Assembly: GCA_041392845.1 (NCBI GenBank)
Contig: JAWKLG010000006.1
Coordinates: 167,158-231,157 of the forward strand
DNA length: 64,000 nucleotides
Source of the DNA: JAGQWW01 sp041392845
GTDB lineage: Bacteria > Bacteroidota > Bacteroidia > Chitinophagales > Saprospiraceae
Direction of reading: 5' to 3'
The notes below the pieces were generated by a model that saw only the letters and a list, made by a program, of their open reading frames with translations, was not told where the DNA came from and searched no databases. Positions 54,338 through 63,684 of the stretch are shown piece by piece (position 1 is the stretch's first letter; each line of letters begins with the position of its first letter). The translations under genes and the position numbers were made by a program.

Positions 54338-55594
54338 TTATTCAATGTAAGGTTTCAGGGCAGGAACTTTGATGGCAATCCATTTCATGACCATTTCGGT
54401 AGCGCCTTTATTATTTTCGAGAAAGTCTTTCGCGACGGTGGATGCTTTTTTATACACTTCAGGATTTTGAAGTTTTTCAAAAGTTTGAAGCAATTCTTCT
54501 TTGTTTTGGATGCTGAAACCTCCACCATTTTGTACCAAATGTACCGACTCTTCAAATTTATGATACTTGGGTCCAAAGACAACCGGCAAGCCAAAGGCGA
54601 TTGGTTCTAAGGTATTGTGTAAACCTGTTCCAAAACCGCCTCCGATGTATGCAATTTTCCCATATTGATACAAAGAAGAAAGCATTCCGATGTTGTCGAT
54701 TACCATGACTTTTTGCGGAATGTCGTGGGCATCTTTTACCTGTGAATATTTGACATTGCTTACGGTTAGCTTTTCTGTAATTTGTTGAATGTGAGCCAGA
54801 GAGATATCATGAGGTGCAAGGATAGCTTTCCAGTTTTTGAATTTTTCAGATTGCAAAAGAGCCATTAAGACATCTTCATCCGGAGGCCAGGTACTGCCGC
54901 ATACCAAGACAGGCTGATTGCCTACAAATCTTTCTAAAATTGGATAGGTGTCTGATGTGTTGGCTATTTGAGCCACCCGGTCAATACGATTGTCTCCTGC
55001 AATAATTACATCCTTATAGCCTCTTTTTAAAAGTAATTTTTTAGAAAGATCATCCTGAACAAAGATGGTAGAAAAGGACAAGAGCATCTTTCGGGAGAAA
55101 CCACCATACCATTTAAAAAAACGATGTTTAGGAGAAAACCTGGCACTGATTAGAATCCTTGGCGTTTGGCGGTAAGCCAGACTTTTTAAATAATAATACC
55201 ACAAATCATATTTTACAAAAATGGCCAGGCGAGGTCTGATTTTGTCCAGCCATTTTTTTGCATTTCCAGGACTGTCAAAAGGTAAATAGGCAATGTAATC
55301 GGCTCCTTCATAATTTTTACGGATTTCATATCCGGAAGGAGAAAAGAAGGTAAGCGCGATTTTTATTTCAGGATAGCGATGTCTGATAGCTTCCAAGACC
55401 GGTCTTCCTTGTTCAAATTCGCCCAGGGAGGAACAATGCATCCAAATCCATTCTCCATTAAAGGGTTCTTTTTCAAAGGCAGCTTTTTGAACCTTTCGAC
55501 CCTGAATACCCAAAGCCAGCTTTTTGTTCCAAAGCGAAGCAATGCGAATGAAGAAATAAGCAATTTGACTTAGAAGGAAATATAAAATGGCCAA
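54338..55594 (-). CDS. waaA: 3-deoxy-D-manno-octulosonic acid (Kdo) transferase
   Basis: Adds Kdo from CMP-Kdo to lipid A at the inner membrane. The 418-residue protein starts with a membrane anchor (AILYFLLSQIAYFFIRI), then has WMHCSSLGEFEQGRPV (acceptor-side motif with the conserved Glu), AIFVKYDLWYYYL, and the donor-binding FGPKYHKFEES segment. Length is normal. It is followed by the heptose kinase gene and preceded by a barrel gene ending 12 bp upstream, giving a likely three-gene envelope operon. Confidence 0.93.
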   Translation of the reverse strand: MAILYFLLSQIAYFFIRIASLWNKKLALGIQGRKVQKAAFEKEPFNGEWIWMHCSSLGEFEQGRPVLEAIRHRYPEIKIALTFFSPSGYEIRKNYEGADYIAYLPFDSPGNAKKWLDKIRPRLAIFVKYDLWYYYLKSLAYRQTPRILISARFSPKHRFFKWYGGFSRKMLLSFSTIFVQDDLSKKLLLKRGYKDVIIAGDNRIDRVAQIANTSDTYPILERFVGNQPVLVCGSTWPPDEDVLMALLQSEKFKNWKAILAPHDISLAHIQQITEKLTVSNVKYSQVKDAHDIPQKVMVIDNIGMLSSLYQYGKIAYIGGGFGTGLHNTLEPIAFGLPVVFGPKYHKFEESVHLVQNGGGFSIQNKEELLQTFEKLQNPEVYKKASTVAKDFLENNKGATEMVMKWIAIKVPALKPYIE

Positions 55595-55606
55595 GCAGAT
55601 TTGTTT

Positions 55607-56359
55607 TTAATAAAGGATTTCATCGCCGGTATCGCCAGAATAAAAAGGAAGAGACCAGCCAATTTTAAATCCGTAAAGTAAATCCAATCGTTTTTCTGTG
55701 TCTGCCGTCATGGTATCAAAATTATAAGAACGGCGGCTTTGTGTGAATCCCTGTGTAAATTCGAATCCGACATAAAAGTTCAATCTTCTGTCTCTGGCCA
55801 GGTATTGATATCCAACAAATTCATTGAGGGCAAATCCGTTTGTAAGACGGTCATAACCTTTTTTATAATCATCACGCAAAGCGGCAACAGGAGCCATAGG
55901 ATCGTCCTGAATCCTAATATGGTGTTGCATCAAACCACCACCGACTGTAACTCTGATACCAGATTTGGGATTTACAGAACTGAGGGTGAATAGTTTTCCA
56001 ATCGTTACACCGGCATAAAAGCCTCTTTGTTTGAGTGGATTGGTTGCCAGGGTGCGATTATTGGCTACAAGGAGTCCTTCAGGAGTTCTGATGTTTTCAA
56101 GCACATCTTCCTTGACCGTATTCCCAAAATAGAAATCGCTTTCTACTCCTAGTATGATGTTGGAATTTGGCAGGATGTATTCCATGCCACCTCCTATATT
56201 GTAATTTCCGCCATATCGGTCGGCCAAATCTCCACCGGGAGCTTGTCCACCACCTGACAGGGTGACCAGAAAAACACCCATGCTGTTGTCACGGGGACCT
56301 TGTGCAAACAAAGTCAGCGTTAAAAGCGTGGTAAAAAGTGTAAGGATATAATTTTTCAA
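55607..56359 (-). CDS. Outer-membrane beta-barrel protein, unknown function
   Basis: The 250-residue protein has a signal peptide (MKNYILTLFTTLLTLTLFAQ) and amphipathic beta strands throughout, including NIGGGMEYILPNSNIILGVESDFYFG and a closing LLYGFKIGWSLPFY. I recall similar barrels next to lipopolysaccharide genes in other Bacteroidota but no defined role. It is first in the probable operon with the Kdo transferase and heptose kinase genes. A TAATTTTG box at 56382-56389 on the minus strand may be its promoter. Confidence 0.85.
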   Translation of the reverse strand: MKNYILTLFTTLLTLTLFAQGPRDNSMGVFLVTLSGGGQAPGGDLADRYGGNYNIGGGMEYILPNSNIILGVESDFYFGNTVKEDVLENIRTPEGLLVANNRTLATNPLKQRGFYAGVTIGKLFTLSSVNPKSGIRVTVGGGLMQHHIRIQDDPMAPVAALRDDYKKGYDRLTNGFALNEFVGYQYLARDRRLNFYVGFEFTQGFTQSRRSYNFDTMTADTEKRLDLLYGFKIGWSLPFYSGDTGDEILY

Positions 56360-56431
56360 AATTGTAACTGTTTAGAGGTGACAAAATTAAAACCCTTGTG
56401 GTCAATACCTAAATTCCCAAAGACAAAAACT

Positions 56432-56439
56432 TATCTTTG
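56432..56439 (+). promoter_or_regulatory. Candidate -7 box upstream of 56461
   Basis: TATCTTTG, a full TAnnTTTG match, 21 bp before the ATG at 56461. A suitably spaced -33 element is not obvious. Confidence 0.5.
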
Positions 56440-56460
56440 CACAAACTTTAAAAAAATCAA

Positions 56461-57075
56461 ATGAAGTACACTTTCCTTTTCTGTCTTTTGGCGTTCTTTT
56501 TACAAAATAATGCAATCGGACAGGAAAAGCTTTTAATGCTTTCTGAACCTAAGAAAAAAGAAGCTATAAAAAGTACGCTTAATTCCTATCTCAACTATAC
56601 CAAAACCAAGAATTACGAAAAATTACTGGACTACATCCATCCTAAGTTGTATGATATAGTTTCTAAAGAGGTATTACTTCAGGAATTTAAAAAAATGGAT
56701 AGCGACGAAAACATGAAAATCAGTTTCGGCAATGCTACCATTAAGGATGTTTCAGATTTGGTAAGAGTGGGTAAACGTTACTTTTCCCTTGTTTTTTATC
56801 AATTTGAGATGACCATGGCATTTAAAGATAAGTCCATGGCAGAGGTCATGGAAAGCAATTTTAAAAATGTTTTTGGCGAAAAAAATGTGACCCTTAACAA
56901 GGAAAAGGGGAGTCTTGATATCATTACCCATAAGTCACTTTTTGCAATAGAGGATCCGGAATTGGACGGCTGGAAGGTAATTGAAAACAATCCTGAACAG
57001 CGTTTTATTCTAGAATCCATTATGCCAAAATCAGTTATAGAACATTTTAAAACATATTATCCGAATGGCAATTGA
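56461..57075 (+). CDS. Secreted hypothetical protein
   Basis: The 204-residue protein has a signal peptide (MKYTFLFCLLAFFLQNNAIGQ). The mature part has a SnoaL/NTF2-like feel at its start (KSTLNSYLNYTKTKNYEKLLDYIHPKLYDIVSKE), but the match is not strong enough to name. There are no catalytic motifs. The last 11 bp overlap the start of the aminotransferase gene, so translation of the two is probably coupled; a functional link is not implied. Confidence 0.82.
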   Translation: MKYTFLFCLLAFFLQNNAIGQEKLLMLSEPKKKEAIKSTLNSYLNYTKTKNYEKLLDYIHPKLYDIVSKEVLLQEFKKMDSDENMKISFGNATIKDVSDLVRVGKRYFSLVFYQFEMTMAFKDKSMAEVMESNFKNVFGEKNVTLNKEKGSLDIITHKSLFAIEDPELDGWKVIENNPEQRFILESIMPKSVIEHFKTYYPNGN

Positions 57076-58207
57076 GACCAGGCAAATCCAAATGGTGGAT
57101 TTGCAAACCCAATATCAGAAAATAAAGAAGGAAGTTGATGCCGCAATCCAGGAAGTTATGGATACCGGCATGTTTGTAAACGGACCTGCGGTAAAAGAAT
57201 TTTGTGACAATCTGGCTTCCTTTCTGGATGTAAAACATGTAATTCCCTGTGCCAATGGTACGGATGCATTGCAAATTGCATTGATGGCTTTGGACCTGAA
57301 GCCTGGTGATGAAGTGATAACCTGTCCTTTTACCTTTGTAGCTACCGTTGAGGTTATCGCACTTTTGGGATTGAAACCAGTTTTTGTCGATGTAGATCCG
57401 GACACCTATAATATGGATGTACAAAAATTAAAAGCTGCAATCACAGAAAAAACCAAGGCTATTATTCCAATCCATTTATTTGGACAAGGAGCCGATATGG
57501 AACCCATCATGAAAATTGCAGATGAGCATGGGATTCCGGTAGTGGAAGACAATGCACAAGCAATTGGTGCTGATTATTATTTTAAAGATGGAAAAAGTCA
57601 GAAACTTGGTACTATTGGTAAAATTGGTTGTACCTCCTTTTTCCCTTCTAAAAATTTAGGTGCCTTTGGCGATGGCGGAGCGATGTTTACCAATGATGAT
57701 GCATTGGCAGATCGTCTTCGTATGATTGTCAATCATGGAATGAAGGTTCGCTATTATCATGACGATATCGGAGTAAATTCAAGATTGGATGCCATGCAGG
57801 CTGCAGTGTTGAATGTGAAATTGAAGCATCTTGAAACTTACAATGAAGCAAGAAGAGAAGCTGCTAATTTTTACGATTCTCTTTTGATGGATAAACCTGA
57901 TGTTCAAACTCCTGTCCGTTCTGTTTTTTCTTCTCATGTTTTCCACCAGTATACTTTAAAAATAGAAGGCAAGCGTGATCAGGTTGCAAAGCACCTCCAG
58001 GAAAGCGGAATTCCGCATGGAATTTATTATCCGGTGCCTTTGCATGTTCAGAAAGCCTACGACGGATATGGATACAAAGCCGGAGATTTTCCAGTTTCGG
58101 AGACGTTAGCAGAAAAGGTGTTGAGCCTTCCCATGCATACAGAGTTGGATGAGAGTTTACAAAAATTTATTATTGAAAAGTTAGAGGAAGGGCTTAATAT
58201 TGCATAA
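57065..58207 (+). CDS. DegT/DnrJ/EryC1/StrS-family sugar aminotransferase
   Basis: The 380-residue PLP enzyme puts an amino group on a nucleotide-linked keto-sugar. It has DLQTQYQKIKKEVDAAIQ at the start, the PLP-phosphate region ANGTDALQIAL, the cofactor-contacting VVEDNAQAIGA and the Schiff-base Lys in TSFFPSKNLGAFGDGG. It resembles the WbpE/WlbC type acting on UDP-3-keto sugars, but the exact substrate is inferred. It overlaps the previous gene by 11 bp and is followed 69 bp later by UDP-xylose synthase. Confidence 0.93.
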   Translation: MAIETRQIQMVDLQTQYQKIKKEVDAAIQEVMDTGMFVNGPAVKEFCDNLASFLDVKHVIPCANGTDALQIALMALDLKPGDEVITCPFTFVATVEVIALLGLKPVFVDVDPDTYNMDVQKLKAAITEKTKAIIPIHLFGQGADMEPIMKIADEHGIPVVEDNAQAIGADYYFKDGKSQKLGTIGKIGCTSFFPSKNLGAFGDGGAMFTNDDALADRLRMIVNHGMKVRYYHDDIGVNSRLDAMQAAVLNVKLKHLETYNEARREAANFYDSLLMDKPDVQTPVRSVFSSHVFHQYTLKIEGKRDQVAKHLQESGIPHGIYYPVPLHVQKAYDGYGYKAGDFPVSETLAEKVLSLPMHTELDESLQKFIIEKLEEGLNIA

Positions 58208-58276
58208 TCAAATTCAATCCCCCGTATTAATAATTAAAAGAGCAAATACGCTCAGGAACTACTAAAAAACACTATT

Positions 58277-59221
58277 TTGAAAAAAAGAGTACTTATTACC
58301 GGGGCTGCCGGTTTCCTGGGATCACACCTTAGTGATCGTTTTATCAAAGAAGGTTATCATGTAATTGGAATGGATAACTTGTTGACAGGAAACCTGGCAA
58401 ATATTGAACATTTATTTCCGCTTCCAGAATTTGAATTTTATTATCACGACGTATCCAAGTTTATCCATGTTCCGGGTAAATTGGATTATATCCTTCATTT
58501 TGCTTCACCTGCCAGTCCAATCGATTATTTAAAAATGCCGATTCAGACTTTGAAGGTGGGAGCACATGGTACCCACAACTGTCTTGGTTTGGCGAAAGAA
58601 AAAGGAGCAAGAATTTTGGTTGCTTCGACTTCTGAGGTGTATGGAGATCCATTGGTACACCCACAAAAGGAAAGTTATTGGGGAAATGTGAATCCGGTAG
58701 GTCCAAGGGGAGTGTACGACGAAGCAAAAAGATTTTTGGAAGCCATCACGATGGCATATCATACTTATCATAAGGTTGAAACCAGAATCATCAGAATCTT
58801 CAATACTTACGGTCCAAGGATGCGCGTGGAAGACGGTCGAGTGTTGCCTGCATTCTTTTCTCAGGCAATCCGTGGTGAAGGATTGACCGTTTTCGGCGAT
58901 GGTTCACAAACAAGGTCTTTCTGTTATGTGGATGACTTGGTAGAAGGCATTTATAGATTGCTGTTGAGCGATACATCAGACCCGGTAAACATCGGAAATC
59001 CGGATGAAACAACCATCCTTGAATTTGCCCACGAGATATTGGATTTGGTTGGCAACGACAAGGCCTTTGTTGATTACCGCCCTCTTCCGGTCGATGATCC
59101 AAAAGTACGTCAGCCAGACATTACCCGCGCCAGAGAAATCTTAGGCTGGGAACCAAAAGTTTCCCGCGCTGAAGGATTGAAAATGACTTATGAGTATTTT
59201 AAGGAAGTGGTGACTGTGTAA
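58277..59221 (+). CDS. UDP-glucuronate decarboxylase (UDP-xylose synthase)
   Basis: The 314-residue short-chain dehydrogenase/epimerase has the NAD-binding GAAGFLGSHL, the HFASPASP strand, STSEVYGDPLVHPQKESYWG and the catalytic YDEAKR (Tyr/Lys). These are the specific signatures of UDP-xylose synthases. It starts at TTG (58277), the codon that directly precedes KKRVLITGAAGFLG; no ATG fits before the nucleotide-binding strand. Product: UDP-xylose for surface glycans. Heptads follow directly after the TAA stop. Confidence 0.93.
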   Translation: MKKRVLITGAAGFLGSHLSDRFIKEGYHVIGMDNLLTGNLANIEHLFPLPEFEFYYHDVSKFIHVPGKLDYILHFASPASPIDYLKMPIQTLKVGAHGTHNCLGLAKEKGARILVASTSEVYGDPLVHPQKESYWGNVNPVGPRGVYDEAKRFLEAITMAYHTYHKVETRIIRIFNTYGPRMRVEDGRVLPAFFSQAIRGEGLTVFGDGSQTRSFCYVDDLVEGIYRLLLSDTSDPVNIGNPDETTILEFAHEILDLVGNDKAFVDYRPLPVDDPKVRQPDITRAREILGWEPKVSRAEGLKMTYEYFKEVVTV

Positions 59222-59256
59222 TGGCTATTGGCCGTTAGCTTTTGGCCATTGGCTAT
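59222..59256. repeat. 7-bp array immediately after the UDP-xylose synthase gene
   Basis: Five units (TGGCTAT, TGGCCGT, TAGCTTT, TGGCCAT, TGGCTAT) starting at the base after the stop codon. Confidence 0.93.
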
Positions 59257-59265
59257 TTGATATGT

Positions 59266-59299
59266 AAAAAGGTCTTTGTTGAATAACAAAGACCTTTTT
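59266..59299 (+). terminator. Intrinsic terminator, bidirectional
   Basis: AAAAAGGTCTTTGTT (59266-59280) pairs perfectly with 59285-59299 around GAAT, then ATTTTTATC. It ends the aminotransferase/UDP-xylose synthase operon and, on the other strand, metG. Confidence 0.9.
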
Positions 59300-59335
59300 A
59301 TTTTTATCAGGAAAATTCAATTTTCTAAATCTTCC

Positions 59336-59412
59336 TCGAAACCCAGCTCCCAGCTCCCAGCTCCCAGCTCCCAGTACCTAGTACCCAGTACCCAGTACCT
59401 AGTACCTAGCAC
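59336..59412. repeat. 7-bp array immediately after metG
   Basis: On the minus strand eleven units (GTGCTAG, GTACTAG, GTACTGG, GAGCTGG and so on) start at the base after the metG stop codon (59413-59415). Same family as the array after the aldo/keto reductase gene. Confidence 0.95.
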
Positions 59413-61554
59413 CTACCTCACCACCATCCCAGGTCCAAAGCTATCGCTTGGGCTGACGAATTCAAGTTTTCCTTCATGGTCTTCGGCCATTAGGATCATT
59501 CCTTGAGATTCGACTCCGCGGAGTTTTCGGGGAGCAAGATTGGCCAGGACAACTACACTTTTGCCGATGACTTCTTCCGGCTGAAAGTGTTCAGCGATAC
59601 CACTGACGATAGTACGGGTTTCAAAGCCAAGGTCAACGGAAAGTTTTAATAATTTGTCTGCTTTTGGGACTTTTTCCGCTTCGGTTATTTTTCCGGTACG
59701 GATGTCTAATTTTAAAAAATCGTCGAAAGTGATGGTCTCTTTCAATGGTTCGTAATTTATAGAAGAATCGGTTTGGGAATTTGCTTCGCTGGCTTTCAGC
59801 TTTTCAATTTGAGCTTCGATGACTTCATCGGAAATCCGACTGAACAAGTGTTCTGCCTTACCAACCTGATGTCCGGCAGGCAGGATGGATTCTCCTTCAG
59901 CCAATTTCTCAAGAATATCCTGCAATTCACCTTCTTCTTTAATTCCGGGAAGGTTCAACATCTTGCGAAGTTTGTCGGAAGTGAATGGCATGAAAGGTCT
60001 GCAAGCAATGCTCAAAGCAGCAACGATCTGAATAGCTGCATTCATGATAGCCTGCACGCTTTCAGGGTCGGTTTTGTAAAGCGTCCAAGGTTGGTTGAAC
60101 TGTAAAAGTTGATTTCCGGAGCTGGATATGTCCATCAAAGCTTTCAATCCACCTCTGAAATCATAGGTATGAACACTTTGTACCAATTCCAGCAAACGAT
60201 CGTGCAAGTCGATCATCTCAGCATCGAAAAAGGTTGTCTCCGCCTCGCTTTGGCTTGAATTGAAGGGTGTATTTTCATCAAATTCAGGAACTACACCTTC
60301 GTAGTATTTATTGGTCAAAACCATTACCCTTTGAACGAAGTTCGCAAAGTTGTTTACCAATTCATTGTTGTTGGTGTCCTGAAATCCTTTCCAGGTGAAT
60401 TCACTGTCTCGAAGTTCTGGCATGTTCTTCACCATATTGTAGCGAAGCTCATCTTCCATGCCTTCAAATTCATCTACATATTCATGTACCCAAACAGCCC
60501 AGTTTTTGGAAGTGGAGATTTTGCGGTCTTCCAGGTTCATGAACTGGTTGGCAGGAACATTTATGGGTAGATTGTAGTCACCATGTGTTTTTAGAATAAC
60601 AGGGAAAATCAGGCAATGGAAAACGATGTTGTCTTTTCCAATAAAATGAATCAAACCTGTCTCCTTGTCTTTCCAATAAGGTTTCCAGTCTTTACCGGTA
60701 TTCTGAGCCCATTGTTTGGTAGCAGAAATGTATCCGATGGGAGCATCCAGCCAGACATATAATTTCTTGCCTTTTGATCCGGGAATTTCCTCAGGAACAT
60801 CGACTCCCCATTCTAAATCACGTGTCATGGCACGAGGCTGCAAACCCTGATCCAACCAACTTTTACATTGTCCCAAAACATGATTTTTCCAATCTGCAGG
60901 GTCATGATGTTGTTCACCTTCCAGTTTGCCGGTTTCTATCCAGTCTCTTAGCCAATTTTCATGTTTGTCAAGTGGCAGGTACCAATGTTTGGTTGACTTT
61001 AGGATTGGCGTATTTCCTGTAAGGGTTGACCTAGGGTCAATTAATTCAGTAGGACTTAAAGTGGAACCACATTTTTCACATTGGTCGCCATAAGCATCCG
61101 GGTTTCCACATTTTGGACAGGTACCTATGATGTAGCGGTCAGCCAGGAATTGGTCAGCTTCTTCATCATAGTACTGTTCTGATTCCTGCTCGGTGAATTC
61201 ACCTTTTTTATACAAGGTCCTAAAAAAGTCTTGAGAAGTTTCGTGGTGAAGTTCAGAAGATGTCCGGTGATAAACATCGAATGAAATGCCTATTTTTCTA
61301 AAAGTATCTTCAAAAAGATTGTGGTATTTGTCAACTACCTCTTTTGGTGTTACTCCGTCCTTTTTAGCTCTGATGGTAATAGCTGCGCCATGTTCGTCAC
61401 TTCCACAAATGAAAACTACATCCTTTCCCATTAATCTTTGTAATCGAACATAAATATCGGCCGGGAGGTAAGCTCCTGCCAAATGTCCAATATGTAGCGG
61501 ACCGTTGGCATAGGGCAAGGCGGAGGTCACCAGGTATCTTTTGGGTTCTGTCAT
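59413..61554 (-). CDS. metG: Methionyl-tRNA synthetase
   Basis: Charges tRNA-Met. The 713-residue protein has the class I HIGH motif (residues 21-24), a two-knuckle zinc domain (CPKCGNPDAYGDQCEKCG, about 145-165), the KMSKS-equivalent KISTS (about 345), the anticodon-binding helical domain and a C-terminal tRNA-binding/dimerisation domain (about 605-713: FLKLDIRTGKITEAEKVPKA, then SQGMILMA). Size and domain order match the E. coli-like long form. It is convergent with UDP-xylose synthase. Confidence 0.97.
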   Translation of the reverse strand: MTEPKRYLVTSALPYANGPLHIGHLAGAYLPADIYVRLQRLMGKDVVFICGSDEHGAAITIRAKKDGVTPKEVVDKYHNLFEDTFRKIGISFDVYHRTSSELHHETSQDFFRTLYKKGEFTEQESEQYYDEEADQFLADRYIIGTCPKCGNPDAYGDQCEKCGSTLSPTELIDPRSTLTGNTPILKSTKHWYLPLDKHENWLRDWIETGKLEGEQHHDPADWKNHVLGQCKSWLDQGLQPRAMTRDLEWGVDVPEEIPGSKGKKLYVWLDAPIGYISATKQWAQNTGKDWKPYWKDKETGLIHFIGKDNIVFHCLIFPVILKTHGDYNLPINVPANQFMNLEDRKISTSKNWAVWVHEYVDEFEGMEDELRYNMVKNMPELRDSEFTWKGFQDTNNNELVNNFANFVQRVMVLTNKYYEGVVPEFDENTPFNSSQSEAETTFFDAEMIDLHDRLLELVQSVHTYDFRGGLKALMDISSSGNQLLQFNQPWTLYKTDPESVQAIMNAAIQIVAALSIACRPFMPFTSDKLRKMLNLPGIKEEGELQDILEKLAEGESILPAGHQVGKAEHLFSRISDEVIEAQIEKLKASEANSQTDSSINYEPLKETITFDDFLKLDIRTGKITEAEKVPKADKLLKLSVDLGFETRTIVSGIAEHFQPEEVIGKSVVVLANLAPRKLRGVESQGMILMAEDHEGKLEFVSPSDSFGPGMVVR

Positions 61555-61715
61555 AGTATAGTGCTGTCTTAGAGTTTGGTCTTGTCAGTTTTTGGAATTG
61601 TTAACTCAAGGGGCGAAGGTACGGGAAACGAAACGGTTTTAGGGAAGGAAAAAGTTCCAAATTTTTGGCAGAAAAGCGGTATTTAAATGGTGACGATTTT
61701 TTTTACTATGTGGAT

Positions 61716-61771
61716 CGGCTGTTGGCTGTTGGCCATTAGCTTTTGGCCTTTGGCTGTTTGCTATTGGCTGG
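61716..61771. repeat. 7-bp array in the metG/62023 divergent gap (TGGCTGT family)
   Basis: Eight in-phase units. Unlike most arrays it lies between two gene starts, not after a stop codon. It is the inverted counterpart of the array at 61918-61959. Confidence 0.88.
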
Positions 61772-61830
61772 AATTACCATAATACAAGTTGAATAACATG
61801 GGTGAAGGAGGTTTTCAACTGGGATATGTT

Positions 61831-61893
61831 GGATTTACGGTTTGCGGTTTACGGTTTACGGGGTCTTAAAACGAAAAGCGAATAGCGGAGACT
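61831..61893. repeat. 7-bp array (CGGTTTA then GAATAGC families)
   Basis: Nine units in one phase, switching from CGGTTTA-like to GAAAAGC/GAATAGC-like units. Confidence 0.82.
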
Positions 61894-61917
61894 CATATAT
61901 TCAACGATTATAAACAA

Positions 61918-61959
61918 CGCCAACAGCCAACGGCCAAAAGCTAACGGCCAAAGGCCGAT
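61918..61959. repeat. 7-bp array (AGCCAAC/GGCCAAA family)
   Basis: Six in-phase units, reverse-complement type of the TTGGCTG family. The rest of the 468-bp gap (61555-62022) has no gene that I can support. Confidence 0.88.
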
Positions 61960-62022
61960 TTTTCAACAAATGTAGAAATAGGCTGTTAAACCGATACATT
62001 TCTAATAAACTGTCGATACAAA

Positions 62023-62937
62023 ATGAAAACCATATTAATAGGAGGTGGAACCGGGCTCGTTGGAGAAAGACTGAGCGAAATGTTAGAAGCAAAAGGCTAC
62101 CAGGTTTTGCACTTGAGCCGATCCAGGAATCTGGATGCCAGATTTCCTGCATATAAATGGGATTTAAAAAATGGGGAAGTAGATCCGGAGGCAATAGCAA
62201 AGGCTGATGCTGTAATCAATCTTGCAGGAGCTGGAATTGCAGATAAGCCCTGGACGCCTTCAAGGAAAAAACTGATCATCGACAGTAGGGTAGACAGTAC
62301 ATTGATGTTGAAGACTGCCTTTGAATTGGCAGGTAAAAAACCTGAGGCTTTTATCTCGGCAGCAGCGATTGGGTATTATGGGAATCGTGGCGATCAAAAT
62401 CTAACGGAAGAATCAGATCCTGGAAATGATGGTTTCCTTTCGGAATCATGTGTTTTATGGGAAGAAGCTATAAAAAAGGTAGAAGCTTCAGGAATAAGAA
62501 CAGTTTGGTTTCGAATCGGGATTGTGTTAAGCACAAAAGGAGGAGCACTTGAAAAAATCATGTTGCCGGTGAAATTTCATATTGGCGGTTATTTTGGAAA
62601 TGGAAAACAATGGTACTCCTGGATACATTTGGATGACTTGTGCAGGATGTTTATTCATGCTCTTGAAAACCAGGAAATGAATGGAGTTTACAATGCGGTT
62701 TCACCCAATCCTGAAAGAAACAAACCTTTTACTGAAGCAATAGGAGATGCCATTGGAAAAAAATCGTTGATGATTCCCGGACCTGAATTTGCTTTGAGGT
62801 TGGTCTTAGGAGAAATGGCTGATACCATTTTTAATTCCAATAAGGTAGATAGTTCAAAAATAGAAAAGGCCGGATTTAAGTTTGAACATCCGAAATTAGT
62901 TGATGCTGTTAAACACCTGGTAGATAATAAGTTGTAA
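62023..62937 (+). CDS. TIGR01777-family NAD(P)-dependent epimerase-like protein
   Basis: The 304-residue protein has GGGTGLVGERL (dinucleotide-binding), INLAGAGIADKPWTPSRKKLIIDSRV and SAAAIGYYGNRGDQ motifs that define the YfcH/SDR39U1 group, and the C-terminal segment with IHLDDLCRMF and NAVSPNPERNKPFTEA. The physiological substrate of this family is not known. The stop codon directly abuts that of the convergent YigZ gene with no base between. Confidence 0.92.
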   Translation: MKTILIGGGTGLVGERLSEMLEAKGYQVLHLSRSRNLDARFPAYKWDLKNGEVDPEAIAKADAVINLAGAGIADKPWTPSRKKLIIDSRVDSTLMLKTAFELAGKKPEAFISAAAIGYYGNRGDQNLTEESDPGNDGFLSESCVLWEEAIKKVEASGIRTVWFRIGIVLSTKGGALEKIMLPVKFHIGGYFGNGKQWYSWIHLDDLCRMFIHALENQEMNGVYNAVSPNPERNKPFTEAIGDAIGKKSLMIPGPEFALRLVLGEMADTIFNSNKVDSSKIEKAGFKFEHPKLVDAVKHLVDNKL

Positions 62938-63585
62938 TTATTCTTCGATTTCTATTTCCAGACCTTCGACTTTCTCCATAGCAATGGCTTGCTCGAGAGG
63001 GACATTGGCGACGTAAGATTTGAATAATTGCAAAGTCTTTTCTGTATCGCTTTTCCTTATTTGAATATGGAGATTAGGATGCAATCCAAAATCCTGATCG
63101 ACCATTTCCAAGTCCAGCCTTTTCAAGGCATTCATAACATCTCCCATGATGCTATAATCAAAGCTGACTTTTATCCGGTCTTCAATGATTTTTTCAATCT
63201 TCTCGGCATTTTTTAGTGCTTCGATGGTACTTTCCTTATATGCATTTATCAGTCCGGAAGTTCCAAGCAGGGTTCCACCAAAATATCGAACCACTACTAC
63301 AAAAACATTGGTCAATTCGAAGCTGTCGATTTGTCCAAGGATGGGTCGGCCTGCTGTTCCTGATGGTTCGCCGTCGTCGTTGGCGCGAAAATTATTTTTA
63401 TCCAGTCCGAGTCTGTAAGCGTAACAATGATGCCTTGCTTTGGAGTGTTCTTTTTTCACTTCTTCGAGTGCAGCCTGCCAATCTTTTTCTGAAAAAACCG
63501 GAAAAGCATAAGCCAGGAACTTTGAGCCTCTGTCTCTAAATTCGCCTAAAGAAGGTTCTTTAATGGTAAAATAATGGTCAGTCAT
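62938..63585 (-). CDS. YigZ/IMPACT-family protein
   Basis: The 215-residue protein has the UPF0029 N-terminal domain (KFLAYAFPVFSEKDWQAALE, then HHCYAYRLG, DDGEPSGTAGRPIL and VVVVRYFGGTLLGTSGLI) and a C-terminal ferredoxin-like domain (about 140-205). IMPACT-type proteins act on translation control in eukaryotes; the bacterial role is poorly defined. Length is normal for the family. Confidence 0.93.
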   Translation of the reverse strand: MTDHYFTIKEPSLGEFRDRGSKFLAYAFPVFSEKDWQAALEEVKKEHSKARHHCYAYRLGLDKNNFRANDDGEPSGTAGRPILGQIDSFELTNVFVVVVRYFGGTLLGTSGLINAYKESTIEALKNAEKIEKIIEDRIKVSFDYSIMGDVMNALKRLDLEMVDQDFGLHPNLHIQIRKSDTEKTLQLFKSYVANVPLEQAIAMEKVEGLEIEIEE

Positions 63586-63684
63586 GGAAGCAAAGGTGCT
63601 ATTTCCACCGTTAATCGGCGATCATTTGAACATCAAAGTTTAATCCTTTCTTTAACTTTCATGTTTCATACCAAAATCAAATTT

